Below, piece after piece: positions 24,932 to 36,727 of a stretch of DNA of 64,000 bases. Each line of letters starts with the position of its first letter. The first letter of the stretch is position 1. The stretch is from Lumnitzera littorea (taxonomy: Eukaryota > Streptophyta > Magnoliopsida > Myrtales > Combretaceae), in assembly GCA_024138015.1 (NCBI GenBank), contig JAMXBB010000007.1:64743377-64807376 (forward strand), written 5' to 3'. The notes below the pieces were generated by a model. That model was not told the DNA's origin and ran no database searches. It was given only the letters and a program-made list of their open reading frames with translations. Position numbers and translations under genes: made by a program.

Positions 24932-25335
24932 TTTGGTAGAGTAGTACTAGGTGTCAAGTCAATGTAGTGTTCAATGCCTTAGAAAAGGGGTAATCCTTCA
25001 AGTAACTACTCCAAAAATAAGTCTACATACTCATCCAATAGCTATTTGATCTTTAGTGTAGCACAACTTGCTCCTTCAACTCTAAAAGTCACCTAATCAA
25101 TAGAAAGGCCAACATCTCAACCTTAATAGCTTCTCAAAACCCAGCACGGCTCAAAATCAAGGCCTTCTTTGATCCTCTAGCTAGTTTAACTTGCAATCTA
25201 CTAACTTGGCTCTATATCATAAGGTTCTAGGTAATCTTCCTTCTATCTTTCTCAAACATATATGTATTTTTGAAACCATCATGAATAACCCTTTGATCAA
25301 AAAGTCAGGGTCAACCTAGCAACACATGGGATGCG
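24932..25335 (-). mobile_element. Ty3/gypsy element C, 5' segment (protease end and linker to RT)
   Basis: The minus strand encodes FDQRVIHDGFKNTYMFEK followed by a KIT.LEPYDIEPS-like linker, the usual sequence after gypsy protease. Next comes the GIEHYIDL.PSTTLPNKP block that precedes reverse transcriptase. This block is cut at 24931/24927 and continues at 11030, across 13.9 kb of inserted DNA. Frameshifts and stops are frequent. Upstream protease and gag were not recognised. Confidence 0.8.
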
Positions 25336-27060
25336 TACATGGATAGTACATCACAAAGGATTTCGTCAAAGAAGTTTCCAATAGAGATATGCAAAAGCAT
25401 CTAAGTCAAATTGCTAAATTACTAAGCAATAGGTAGTAAAGAACTTTACTGGATAACATGGAAAAGAGTCTAAGAGGACAATTAGTGGTAAAGGCTCCAG
25501 TTAACTCACAAGTTAGGCTATTAAGAATAAATGACAAAGAGTTGCATTCGATGGACATAAGGGATGAAGAAGAGCATAAGTTTGATCTATATAGGTTGAT
25601 GGTTGAAGAAGATCCTTCTAAGGATTCTTGGTATGATAATAAAGAAACTTAGGAAAGGCACAAGTAAAGAGTTATAAGGAAGTAGTACCTAATGACAAAT
25701 TTGGAGTCGATGTTATTATAAAGAGACAAGTTTGGAAATGTTGTGACTAAGATGGTATTTAAGGAAGAATGGAGGAAGAGTGACCCAATTACAATTTTGT
25801 TAAGAAAATGAGAAGATATCAAGTGATGAGGAGTTGTATGCTAGGCAAATTGGGAAAGATGAACAAGAACAAGGTTAAGAATGAAAATGAAAACCCAAGT
25901 ACATGTTCTAAGGAGGAAGATCTTAATGAGAGTAAGAAGGAGGAGACTAACAAGAAAGAGTTAGAAGAAAGGCAAAGAAAGTGACCTTCAATTAAAGATG
26001 TGTACTTCAAAGAAGATACCCTTACCTAAATAAGTTAGCAGATATAAGATGAATCATTACTCAATGCACATTATGTGAGCACTATTTTATTAGCACTTGC
26101 AACATTATGGGATCAGCATCAAATGTGATTTCATCTAAGTTAACGGAAAGATTAGAGCTTAATTAGGTAATGAAGGATATAATTTTTTGAAGGTATTAAG
26201 ATTAAGGAATTTGTATAATTGAGAAATGTATTGTCGATTATTATTATTAGGAAATAGATTTTATGGGTAAAGTATGTTGGCGTTATGAGGATGATCATGA
26301 TTTAATGGAGTCTCCTAACCTTAATTTCTATAGCTAGTAATACAAAAAACTATTGTCCTAATGCACAATATATCAAGTACTCATATACTACATCTAATTA
26401 CTCAGATTTCATGGTGTTTAGGAATTGTGTAGGAGGACATTTAACTTATGACAAATGTAAGATTGGGAGACCACTCCTGTATCATGAACTGAAGGGTTCA
26501 TATTTAATTTTAATAAGATAAAACTTAGTTTAAATAGTTTAAAAAAGTATTTTTAAAAAATTATTTAAATTGGTAAAAAATTCTTTTATATTGCAAGATG
26601 TTGTGCTTTCAGTATGCAAGCTCCGTAGTATATAGTCTAGCTCCAAAGCATGTACGTATGCTGTTGTTAAGGTTGACAAAGTCAAGAGCTTGTTTGATGA
26701 ACTTAAGAGCAAGCCTTGCTGAAAGTGTTTTGTTTGTAGAAAATTCAATGAACTCTTGAGTTTGTCTAACTAAAAGCAAAATCTAAAGTCACAATCTTCT
26801 AAGCTCATCAGTAAACTCTAGGGCATGTTACTAAAGATTGTAGTGAACTCTAATGGGATATTTTGGAAGAGAGCTTGTAAATACAAGTTTAATGGCCACT
26901 TAAGCATTACCTACAATCTATAATATTGATCTCTAGCTCATTATAAAAATTTTTCCTTTGTACTTATATTTGCTACTATTTAAAGAAGAAATTAATGCAC
27001 TACAAGCATTCCAAATTTGCAATTTCTTAAGTGCATAAACTTTATATAAGCTCCTAGAGC
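25336..27060. other. Unassigned DNA between C and D
   Basis: A 64-residue open stretch at 25458-25652 (plus) and lysine/glutamate-rich fragments at 25820-25990 match no family I recognise. They may be remains of another retroelement. Nothing else was seen on either strand. Confidence 0.35.
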
Positions 27061-27372
27061 CATTAGTTTGCAACTAATTATAAACTATGGTGAAGTCCTT
27101 GATTGGAGGCATTAGGTGTCTTTGAAGAGTAGTAGCGGTTCGAACTCCACGTTAAGTCCCAGGCTTAATTTCTCTTCCTTATCTCTTTTAATTTTCAGTA
27201 CTTTATTTATCATTTCATTTCTTTTTCATGATATTTAATTGAACATTTGTATAAAAGAATTGTTAATTTGTGAAAATTAGCAATTAAACCCAATTCACCA
27301 ACCCCCTTTCCCACTTCCTCGAATTCTTAGTGTAGTATTTCACCATGTCCTTTTTATCAATCCTCCATAACT
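27061..27372 (+). mobile_element. Possible copia-type LTR end
   Basis: The stretch with GGCATTAGGTGTCTTTGAAG and, later, AATTAAACCCAATTCACC resembles the 3' part of large plant copia LTRs. This is a resemblance only; no second copy or target duplication was found, and the sequence is cut by element D. Confidence 0.25.
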
Positions 27373-27377
27373 CAATA

Positions 27378-28357
27378 TGATGGGAATCAACCTTCGACTA
27401 CATCCAAGCCGAGCCAAACCTGTTTGAAGCGAAGGCCTATCAATACTTGTTGAGGCTAAACTGAAGACAAAAGGATGAGAGGTAGGAAGATAAACACTCA
27501 GCATCAAGACTGTCGTCAACCGAGGTGCCAAGATACAACAAGGCCAAGTACTCGAGACCAAAGAAGTACTAGGCAAAGCATTGAGAGACTCGTACTAGCT
27601 GATTTTAGCACTCGAAAATTGTGGACCGACCTCTTTGGTGTCTTGGTGAAGCCATACGAGACTTCTAGGACTCCTTTCCAAACCCATACATCCAACTGCC
27701 GACCCCGTCCAGTTCGGATACTACCCTTTCCAAAACATGCTAAGTGACTGCATGCCAACTTCCTCTATAAAACGCACAATTGTGTATTCTTGTACATGTT
27801 TTCCTTTATTTTATTTATGGGCCTAATTTTTTAGGGTTTAAGGTCTTGTACATTATTTATAGTTTTGCCACTAAGGTTTAGGACTTGCTAGTTTAAGGCC
27901 CAATTCTTTAGGGTTTAATAGCAACATCTGTAAACATCAAAGGGAGATAGACGTCAATATATACAAAATAGACAAAAAAGTATATTCCTACATTTGGAAT
28001 CTTTCCCTTTTTGAGCCAAGGCTACTCTTAAGCTAGCATTGTCGGATTATTGAATGTAGATCAAACTCTTTTAGTCATTCCCGCGTTTTTATTGATCTTG
28101 TCCTCAAGATTGTGGTAAACCTCTTCATTTGAGTGAATTAATGAGTCACATCTAACTCTCATTTAAATTCCCGAGCAACATTTAGTGTTCATGAGTTGTA
28201 TCGAACCCTATTTCAAGTTCAAACCCCTGATAATGTTTGTATCCTAATGAGTTATATCTATTCACATTCACCATCAAAACCTTCCTATTCTTCATACCCA
28301 TTTTTGAATCTTGAATACCTATTCTGGATTACCGTCCATTACTATTGATCCTTATCA
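27378..28357 (+). repeat. Element D 5' LTR
   Basis: 980 bp, TGATGGG...CTTATCA. A CTATAAAAC promoter motif lies at about 27762. It aligns end to end with 30413-31392, with frequent transitions. Confidence 0.93.
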
Positions 28358-28360
28358 TCT

Positions 28361-28372
28361 TGGGATCAAAGT
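28361..28372 (+). promoter_or_regulatory. Element D primer binding site (degenerate initiator tRNA-Met)
   Basis: TGGGATCAAAGT, three bases after the LTR end, matches TGGTATCAGAGC at 9 of 12 positions. Confidence 0.6.
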
Positions 28373-28586
28373 TTTAGGGAGACACGTATATTAGTGTTCT
28401 TCAGAGTTTGATTCATGGTTTGTACATCTCTGTTAATCATTGTTCTGTAGTGTAGTGTGCTATTCATAGTAGTCATGTTTGTCAATAGCAAGTAACTGTA
28501 GAAGTTGAGCAGTGGTTGTTTTGGGTTGCTATAATTATGTTTTGTTGTTTGTTCAATTATTCTCGAAAATCACCGTATAAATAAGA

Positions 28587-29800
28587 ATGCCAAAAGATAG
28601 TGTCAACAACACTAGTGACAGTCTTCGTAGAAGTTTAAGTCGACGTGTTGATAACTTAGAATATCATATCCAAAATCTCATTGATTTTATCTAGGAGCTT
28701 ACTAGTTTAGTTAGAGGTTGTAGATGTAATGGCCGAGAAGAAAGAAAGGTGCATACACCCACAAGTGGAAGTGGTTCCAATGAGCTTGATAATAATGAAC
28801 AACAGCTAAGAAGAGCTGCTAAGTCAAGAAGAAGAGAAAACCAACCTGAGCCAATGAGAAGCAATGACAGGAGTATAGACTCCGAGGTGAACCAAGGAGC
28901 CCAAAGAAGAGAGCCGAAGCCAAGAAGAGATATGGCCAAGCAGAGCTCTAACAAAAATGGCCAAACTGAGGTGAATCAACCAGCTCGGAATGCAAGGGAT
29001 GAACCTTGAGCCCCTAGCCAAGGACTTGATAATGTCAAGCTAAAACTGCCGACCTTCAGTGAAAGTAGCTAACCTGAAGAATTCCTTGACTGGGTTCCTT
29101 GAGTTAAGAAGTTATTCGAGTGCTACGAATGTGATGAACAAACAAAGGTTAAGCTGGCTTCATTTTCTTTTATTGAGTATGCAAGCCTTTAGTGGGATAA
29201 GTTAGTTGCCAAGCAAGATGCTGAAGGAGAGGAGCTGATCAAAACTTGGAGGCTTATGAAACGTCTGATGAATTAGCACTTCATGCCGACTTACTTCAAG
29301 CAAGAGATGCTCCACGCCTTCCAGTACCTTAGACAGGGACAAAACACTATTGAAGAGTACTTACAAGAGTTTAAAGTCCTAAAGACGAAATGTGAGATTG
29401 TCGAGCCACAGGACCGCACCATTACAAGGTTCCTGTATGGACTCCGAGATGATATAGTCAATATAGTTGAATTGCAACCATTCAACTCTCTAGACAAGCT
29501 AATTAATTTGGCAATAAGAGTAGAGAGATAGAGGAGAAGAAGGCATCAAAGGCCAACTAGCCAACCTCAACAAGGTAGCCCTAAGCCTGAGAGAAATGCT
29601 AAGAGAAGGCAAGAAAAGAAGATAGAGAAAGGAGAGCCTAGCTGACATATCTATACCTAGAAAAAGATTGTCGAGAAAGAGAAGGCACCCGACAAGAAGG
29701 CACCCGACAACAAGGCTCGAGAAGTAAAGTGCTTCAAATGCTTAGGCTACAGACACATTATATCTCATTATCCAAATAAGAGGGTCATAGTCTTAAAAGG
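28587..29800 (+). pseudogene. Element D gag
   Basis: An ATG at 28587 (MPKDSVNNTSDSLRRSLSRR) leads into a charged N-terminal region with one in-frame stop near residue 36. The gag core is at 29283-29531 (FQYLRQGQNTIEEYLQEFKV, then RFLYGLRDDIVNIVELQPF). A zinc knuckle at 29727-29775 reads KCFKCLGYRHIISHYPN, with Tyr replacing the last metal-binding Cys. Stops lie between segments. Family role: capsid and RNA packaging. Confidence 0.85.
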
Positions 29801-29924
29801 CGAAGGACCCAATACCCAAGTAGAAAGTCAAAGTAACAGGAGCTTGGAAGACGGATTGATCAAAGAAGATGTCTATATTGAAAATCTAGATCAACTAGAA
29901 GATAGATCTCAGAAAAAGGGAAAA

Positions 29925-30412
29925 TTTATTTCATATGCGGTGCCTAATGAATGGGAAGACCTATTCCCTGGTTATCGATGGAGGTAACTGTACCAACATC
30001 ACTTCTGCTGAGTTGATAGAAAAGATGAAATTGCCGACCTACTTGTTCCCTCGAACTTATGGATTGAAATGGTTTAATGACAAGGGTAAGGTTTATGTGC
30101 ATAAAAGAGTGTGGATCACATTCAAGGCAAGGCAGTATGAGGATTGGATTAACTTCAATGTACTACCTATGAATGCCATGAATCTACTTCTTAGCTAGTT
30201 ATGGGACTTTGATTGACAAGTGACAGATTCCTCAACACTTACACTATTTGGAAGGATGAGAAAAGCTATCTCTTAACCCCTATGAGCATCGAGGAAATCC
30301 AGAGACACTCAACACCCATGGTAAAGCGAAAAGGGAGAAGGAGCTTATTTAACATCCCGGCCCGTGCTCAACACTTAACGTCGAAGATGACTTCCTTTCA
30401 AATCCACGGTAA
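29925..30412 (+). pseudogene. Element D protease and truncated polyprotein end
   Basis: A retropepsin-like segment at 29935-30198 has the clade's IDGG active-site motif followed by NCTN. The WFNDKGKVYVHKRVW and NLLLS blocks precede a NTYTIWKDEKSYLLTPMS linker at about 30225-30290. Where RT should follow, the frame runs instead into a short tail (KMTSFQIHGN) and directly into the 3' LTR. About 3 kb of pol is therefore missing at a clean junction. Confidence 0.82.
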
Positions 30413-31392
30413 TGATGGGAATCAGCCTTTGACTACATCTAAGCCGAAGCAAACTTGTCCAAAGCTAAGGCCTATCAATGCTTGCTAAGGCCTAGATAAA
30501 GCTAGAAGGATGAGAGGTAAGAAGATAAACACTCAGCATCAAGATTGTCGTCAGCCAAGGTAACGAGATACAACAAGGCCAAGTACTCAAGACCAAAGAA
30601 CAACTCGACAAAGCATTGAGAGACTTGTATCAAATGATTATAACACTTAGCAAATTGTAGGCCAACCTCTCTGGTGTCTTGGTGAAGGCAGATGAGACTT
30701 TTAGGACTCTTTTCCGAACCCATACATTCAACTGCCAACCCTATCTAGTTCGAATACTACTCTTTCCAGGACATACCGAGTAACGGCATGCCAACTTCCT
30801 CTATAAAACACACAATTTTATATTCTTGTATATATTTTTCTTTATTTTATTCATGAGCTCAATTCTTTAAGGTTTAAAACCTTATATATTATTTACAGTT
30901 TTGCCACTAGAGTTTAGGACTTACTAGTTTAAGGCCTAATTCTTCAGGGTTTAATAACAACATCTGTAAACATCAAAGGAAGATAGACATCAATATATAC
31001 AAAATAGACAGAAAAGTATATTCCTACATTTGGAATCTTTCCCTTTTTAAGCCAAGGCTACTCTTGAGTTAGCATTACCGGATTATTGAGTGTAGATCAA
31101 ACTCTTTAATCATTCCCGCATTCTTGTCAATCTTGTCCTCAAGATTATGGTGAACCTCTTCATTTGAGTAAGTTAGTGAGTCACATCTAACTCTCATTTG
31201 AATTCCCAAGCGACATTTAGTGTTCGTGAATTATATCAAACCCTATTTCGAGCTTAAATCCCTTATAGTGTTTGTATTTTGATGAGTTATATCTATTCAC
31301 ATTCACCATCAAAACCTTCCTATTCTTCGTACCCATTTTTGAATCCCGAATACCCATTCTAGATTACCTTCTGCTGCCATTGATCCTTAGCA
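30413..31392 (+). repeat. Element D 3' LTR
   Basis: 980 bp, TGATGGG...CTTAGCA, followed directly by the CAATA duplication. CTATAAAAC lies at about 30800. Confidence 0.93.
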
Positions 31393-31397
31393 CAATA

Positions 31398-34350
31398 TGT
31401 ACCTTATGAAAAAATGAAGGAAAATAAAACTTAAGGTGAAATCTGTTGAAGAGGAAGCTAAAGAACATTAAGAAAATATAGTACTCTCCATCCCAATAGT
31501 TTTGCCTTAGTTTATACCCCAACTACCCTATAACCTTTAAAGAAGAAAAACCACAATAGACATCAATGTCATAGTATGCATGCCCAAATTCTTCAGCACA
31601 TATAAGTGGTAGATATTATGCAATGTACAAGCAATAGATCACATATCCCAATACAATCATTTGTAACTTATGAAGAACAAAAAGTTAAGAGTGGTGTTAA
31701 GGAGCTTAGTTTTGAAGGAGGAATAAATATTGAGCATAAAAGAGAATATGAAAGGAAAAACCATTAAAGAAAGTGAGTTGGAAGATAAAGAAGAAGAGTG
31801 GTAGAAATGTAGAATGCAAAAGCATATTTGAACGACCAAAAAGAAAAAGTTGAGCTCCATGAGAAAGAGGAGGAATTTGAGATAGACAATGTTGTATACT
31901 TAAGTGTCCTTACTAATATAGTACTTTTTGGATGCATGAAAGATCCCATCTTTATTAAACCTAAAGAAGGAGAAAGAGATTGGAGAGAATAAACCAAAAA
32001 TTAGAAATTATAGATCAAAATCCCTCACCAATTTTTTTTTTCCTAGTTAAACAAAATCCCTCTCCAATTTTTGAAACAATGAGTTGTTTAAGAGAAATGG
32101 AGCCATATTTAGAGTGCTTAAAGCTTGTAGGTATATCATAGATTTGATTTAGCACTAATTTATAGATTCTCCTCACAAAAACCTTATTTTTACCATGATC
32201 GGAGGAGTTGAGCTAAAAAGAAAAGGAATAACAATGAAAAAGGAATTCCCTCTATTAGTTGCGTAGATTCTCATGAGATTCAAGTAGATAGGCTAGTAGT
32301 CAAGCTTCAAGATTAGTTAAACCATCTGCTAGATAGGAGCAGCCCATTGTTGTTTTTATCTTTCGCTGTCTATTTCTTTTTTTATTGGAGTTGATCTTTT
32401 CATGTTTATTCTTGCTTGAAGTGCCTATAAGGTGTTTGTTTGTATAGGGAAAATTCTTTAAAAAGCTAGAGGCTAGAGTTGATTTGTACATATATAGGTT
32501 GGATGGAGATTGTTAAGGAGAGTTATGCCATGAGGTGACTAGCATATCAGCCAAAACTAAACCCCAAGGGAGTCTCATTCTATCCTTACCCTTCTTATTA
32601 TTTTATTTTGAGCAACTATGTGGATATTGTATACTTAAAAGTTAGGGGTAAATTTTTATACTATAAAGTAGTAAGGTGAAGTTAACGATCTAGTGAGGAA
32701 TTATGAAGCTTCTGTTTGTTGCTTTTTTTTTTTTTTAATTGAGTTAAGCTAAATTGTTGTGTATCTCAAGAATGACTTTGTTTGTTAATCATATCAAAAT
32801 TTTGATCCATGTGCACGTATTACTTTTTTTGTTGACCCATGCATCATCTTTAGCTCTTCAAAATATCCAAAATTTTCAATATTAGCTATATTTTATATAT
32901 AAGGAGCAGCTTTGAGCCTAATTTTTACATGAGTTGAAATGATTATGTAATGAATATTTTGCATAACCTAAGAATTCAGTGATAAAATCCTTGATTTGGT
33001 TATCATCCTTTATTTAACTATTGGTTTAATGATTTGGGATTAAGGCAACGCCACTTGTTAAGAGTACGGTTTTCACATTTTTAAATTGACTTGTTTACAT
33101 CCAGGTATTTTTTAAGTTCTAATAAGCCAATGAAGGCATGTAAAAGTGTTGAAGTCAAGTTATATTTGAAAAGTTTCTCAAGTAGAAAAAGAAAATCAAA
33201 TAAGAAGAAATCAAAGTTGGGGGTAATCCTAACCAAAGAAAAGAAAAGAAAATATGAGGAAAATCAAGCCAAAAGTACTAGAGAGAAAGAGAGGGAGAGA
33301 TAGTACAAGTTATCAGGGGTGCTTAATAAGTGTAACTGCACAAATTTATAAGTGATGAAGATATAAATGGGTTTATGAGCACGCAATATACCAATATGTG
33401 GAAAAGGTGTAAGAATAACCCTACAATGTAACTTAAAGTCATTCAGAGAGGGGAAGGGGTAAATTAAAAACAAAAAAAAAAGTTAAAATAAAAATAAGGA
33501 CCTTTAGGAAAACAAAGTAATGGAAGTCTTGATTTTTTTTTTTTTTCATTTTTAACAACCTATATTGTGCTCAAGATATGGATGAGGATCATATACATGC
33601 TTGTTTAGTGTACAAGTGTAGAGACTTCATTTTAGCTTTTGACATTATACTTAATCTCAGGTTAGCGAATCTTGATTTAAATAAGGGGATATAATGCCAT
33701 GAAATATGGATTTTTCATTTAATTCTCTTGCATATGTCCTTGCATTTGATTGATTAACTCAATAGCTTCTGAAGGAAAAAAAAAAGGTCGCTTATACTTC
33801 ATTTTAATGCAAAAGATACAACTAACAAGGAATTGAGCCACATGGCTTGGGTGTAATAAGGAATTTATTGAATGAGCTTTGTACTTGATGGACTTGTCCT
33901 CTTTGAATTGGTGCTTTAATTGTTTTGGAACTTGTTTAAGGTAAACAATAGCTAGGAGTAAGAGAGAAATGTTTATTTCTACACACTTATCCTATCAAAC
34001 TCTATGTTTTATAAGTGATTTTTTGATAATTTCTATTAAGTTATGTTTCAAGAAGCCAAAAAATATCACATATTTTAGATTATCACAAGTAGATAATGAA
34101 TTTTGGATCAAATTGCACAAAACCCGATCGTTTTTTTTTTTCCTCGATTTTACAAGTGTCAAGGGCTATTATCGTACAGTAGCCCCTTCACCATCAAGAT
34201 GATAACTTAAATCCAAGGACTTCAAATTATATAGCTACAATTAGATGCTTAATTGCTACCATTTGGATGGTAGCTAGCCAACAATTATATTGTTAAATCG
34301 CTTCCCTTTTACCATCTAGACTGTGAGTCCACTTCACAAATCAATGGTTG
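31398..34350. other. Unassigned AT-rich DNA after element D
   Basis: No domain was recognised. Lysine/glutamate-rich open stretches (31690-31900, 33091-33303) are low-complexity. A CTTGTTTAAGGTAAACAATA segment at about 33928 resembles non-coding regions of Athila- or Tat-type elements. That is a hint only. Confidence 0.35.
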
Positions 34351-34962
34351 TGATACCTATGTGATTATAGTTCCAAGTGAATTATGGAAGAGAAGTAGCA
34401 TTAATTTAGAAGGTTAAGGTAGTAAATATTATGTTAACACTAAGTAAAAGCTAAGAAGTTGAAAAAGGTCCTTTAGTGTTTGTTGGCATAAATATTGACT
34501 ACTTTTAGTTTAACACATTACAAATGCTATCAATGTTAACCCCCTAACAATAGGCAGATCATTTGGGGTTAAATCAATGCCAAAAGTTGGTGGGCTTATT
34601 TTGACCTAATTTAGATAAGAGGTCAAAGAGGATACGAAGTTTCTATGAGGTATGACTATTAGGATACTTCCATGACAACCTATATGTAGACGATGGTAAA
34701 AATAGACCGAATCGTATACCAAAAAGGGGGACCAAATCATAAGGTCTCACAAAGAAGATATTACATGTTTAAGAGGGGAAATTATGATATCCTATGTGAT
34801 TGTAGTCCCACATGGATTATGGGAGAGTTACATTGATTTATAAGGTTGAGATAATTAATGCCATGTTAACACTAGCTAAAGGCTTTTGGATTAAGCGATT
34901 GATAAAGGCCCTTTAGTGTTTGTTAGCATCGCTATTCACTAATTTTAGCCTATGGTATTACA
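34351..34962 (+). mobile_element. TRIM-like miniature LTR element
   Basis: Two direct repeats (34351-34522, 172 bp; 34795-34962, 168 bp), each starting TGATA and ending TTACA, enclose 272 bp without coding sequence. A primer-site-like TGCTATCAATGT (8/12 to the initiator-Met site) lies two bases after the first repeat. A polypurine AAGAGGGGAA (34781-34790) lies just before the second. Size and layout fit TRIMs. No matching target duplication was found (GGTTG versus ATATG). Confidence 0.68.
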
Positions 34963-36639
34963 ATATGTTCTCTTTCTTCCCATTCAAACGCTAAAGAATA
35001 TATCATCTGGATAGTGACCTTAAACCTTAAATTAGGTTTTAGCCACTCATCTACCATTTTTATGCCTATACCACCTACAAATCGAATATTGTTAAACCTT
35101 ATTGCAGTTGAGCTAAGCATACATCTACCATTCAAATTGTAGCTTAAATTTCATGGCCAAAGAGGGAGCTCACATTTCATAGTTTAGGTATGCTTTTAAT
35201 TTCCTTGTAGCTCTTTTACTTGGCTTAGAGAATTAGATGTAATAGTAGTAGTGACTAATATAATTTTTACTTAATTTCTAACTTATTTTACTCTTCTATT
35301 GTGGATTTAAATGTTGCTTAGTGGAGCTAAAGATTTATAAGTTGTAGGTTTTTCTTATATTGATATCCAAACCCTTGTTTTGTATCTATAAACTCATTAC
35401 CACCATGCTTTTATTGTTTTTATCTTATTTAGACGTGGAGTAAGTTGTTTGAAGTGGGGTTGCAAGAGCTTGATGAATTAAAGGTTGTGAAAAGAGTTAT
35501 GTTGTTTGTCTTTTGGCTACTCCCTTTAAACAATTAACATGACTCGAGTACATCATGATCTAACTGTATGCATGCTACCATAACTTCTATGCATAGGCGA
35601 TTTAACCATTGACTTTTCCATAGCTCTCCCTATCATGCTAATAGGATTTAGATATCATAATTGGAATCCAATGCCCTTATTAGGACCTAAAGCTCTTAAT
35701 TTGACAACCATCCTTTTGTAGATTAAAACCAAAACACTAGAACTCACTTTGAACTCCATGCAGTTGAAGTTGCGGTTTGGGTTTTTCCTTCAAGCCATAA
35801 TTTTAACTAGAGTAGTTGTAGTTAAGAGAGGACTCAACTATTTTAGCAGAAAAGTGTGAATAAACTACCATAACCAATATATTCCTACTACATAATAAAA
35901 TGAGCAATTCGAAAAAGGAAGCAAGTTCCATAAATTTGGCCAAATCCTTCATTAACACCAATAGACATATCTTCAAGGCATAAAAACTGAATTTTCAAAG
36001 GATAATGAAGCACAACCTCACCCTTTTAATATTAAATTTACCCCACAGTAGTTTAAGATTTGCTAGAAAATGTCAATTAGTTGTACAAGTAATATAGGAG
36101 TTACTTGATTTGGAAATTATCTTAAAAACTATTAATTGTTCAGTTAGATTAGAACAAGGCCATTAACATATAGTGTTTAGTTTCTTGTCCTATACTACTG
36201 TACGACGAGTACATTTGCCGAAATATCAAGAATTTCATGACGTCCATTTTATTGTAGGGTTTGTCATGTACTTATTTCGTTTACTTAAAAGAAATGAATT
36301 TTTAAACTTGTCAAAGTAACTAAGACATAATGATAACACTTTTTCTTATGGTTTTATGTACATTAACACTAACTCTGATTCACTCAATGCTAAGCAATGT
36401 GGCAAGCTCACACAGATTATCTTATTAAAGACCTCCCTCTCAATTGTATTGCCTGGCGTCAAATCTAACTAGCTTGAGTACCCCTCATATACTTACATAT
36501 AGTAAATGGTGCTTTCTGAACCATGTAATAAGATTATTTGATGGGTACCGATAGATTTTTCCAAATGTCTATATAGAGAATTGGTTACGTTAGATTGACT
36601 TGCAAAGGGGGATTACCACAAATTGATCGGCACTACATG
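34963..36639. other. Intergenic DNA, no gene recognised
   Basis: AT-rich with short chance frames only. No domain or repeat structure recognised. Confidence 0.4.
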
Positions 36640-36727
36640 TAATGGGATCCATCCTGATTATATTCCATGGTATTAATGCATGGTAATGGGGTCCATCCTG
36701 ATTATATTCCATGGTATTAATGCATCA
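36640..36727. repeat. 44-bp tandem duplication
   Basis: Two adjacent copies starting TAATGGGATCCATCCTG and TAATGGGGTCCATCCTG, differing at one or two positions. A recent local duplication. Confidence 0.92.

Larger units (their letters stand above)
27378..31392 (+). mobile_element. Element D: 4.0-kb gag-protease-only LTR retrotransposon (TR-GAG-like)
   Basis: Two 980-bp LTRs (27378-28357 and 30413-31392) enclose a 2055-bp interior holding a primer site, gag and protease but no RT, RNase H or integrase. Perfect CAATA duplications lie at 27373-27377 and 31393-31397. The LTR start TGATGGGAATCA resembles those of A and B, so D belongs to the same broad group. The intact ends show it moved as a unit or was shortened while keeping both ends. 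Trans-supply of pol by a relative is inferred. Confidence 0.92.

Noticed and set aside
25458..25652. Plus-strand 64-residue frame as a possible gag or protease piece
   Set aside because: No motif of either was visible, and its orientation is opposite to element C next to it.
27118..27165. GGTTCGAACTCC resembling a tRNA T-loop
   Set aside because: No matching acceptor, D or anticodon stems were found. It lies in an LTR-like stretch where such words occur by chance.
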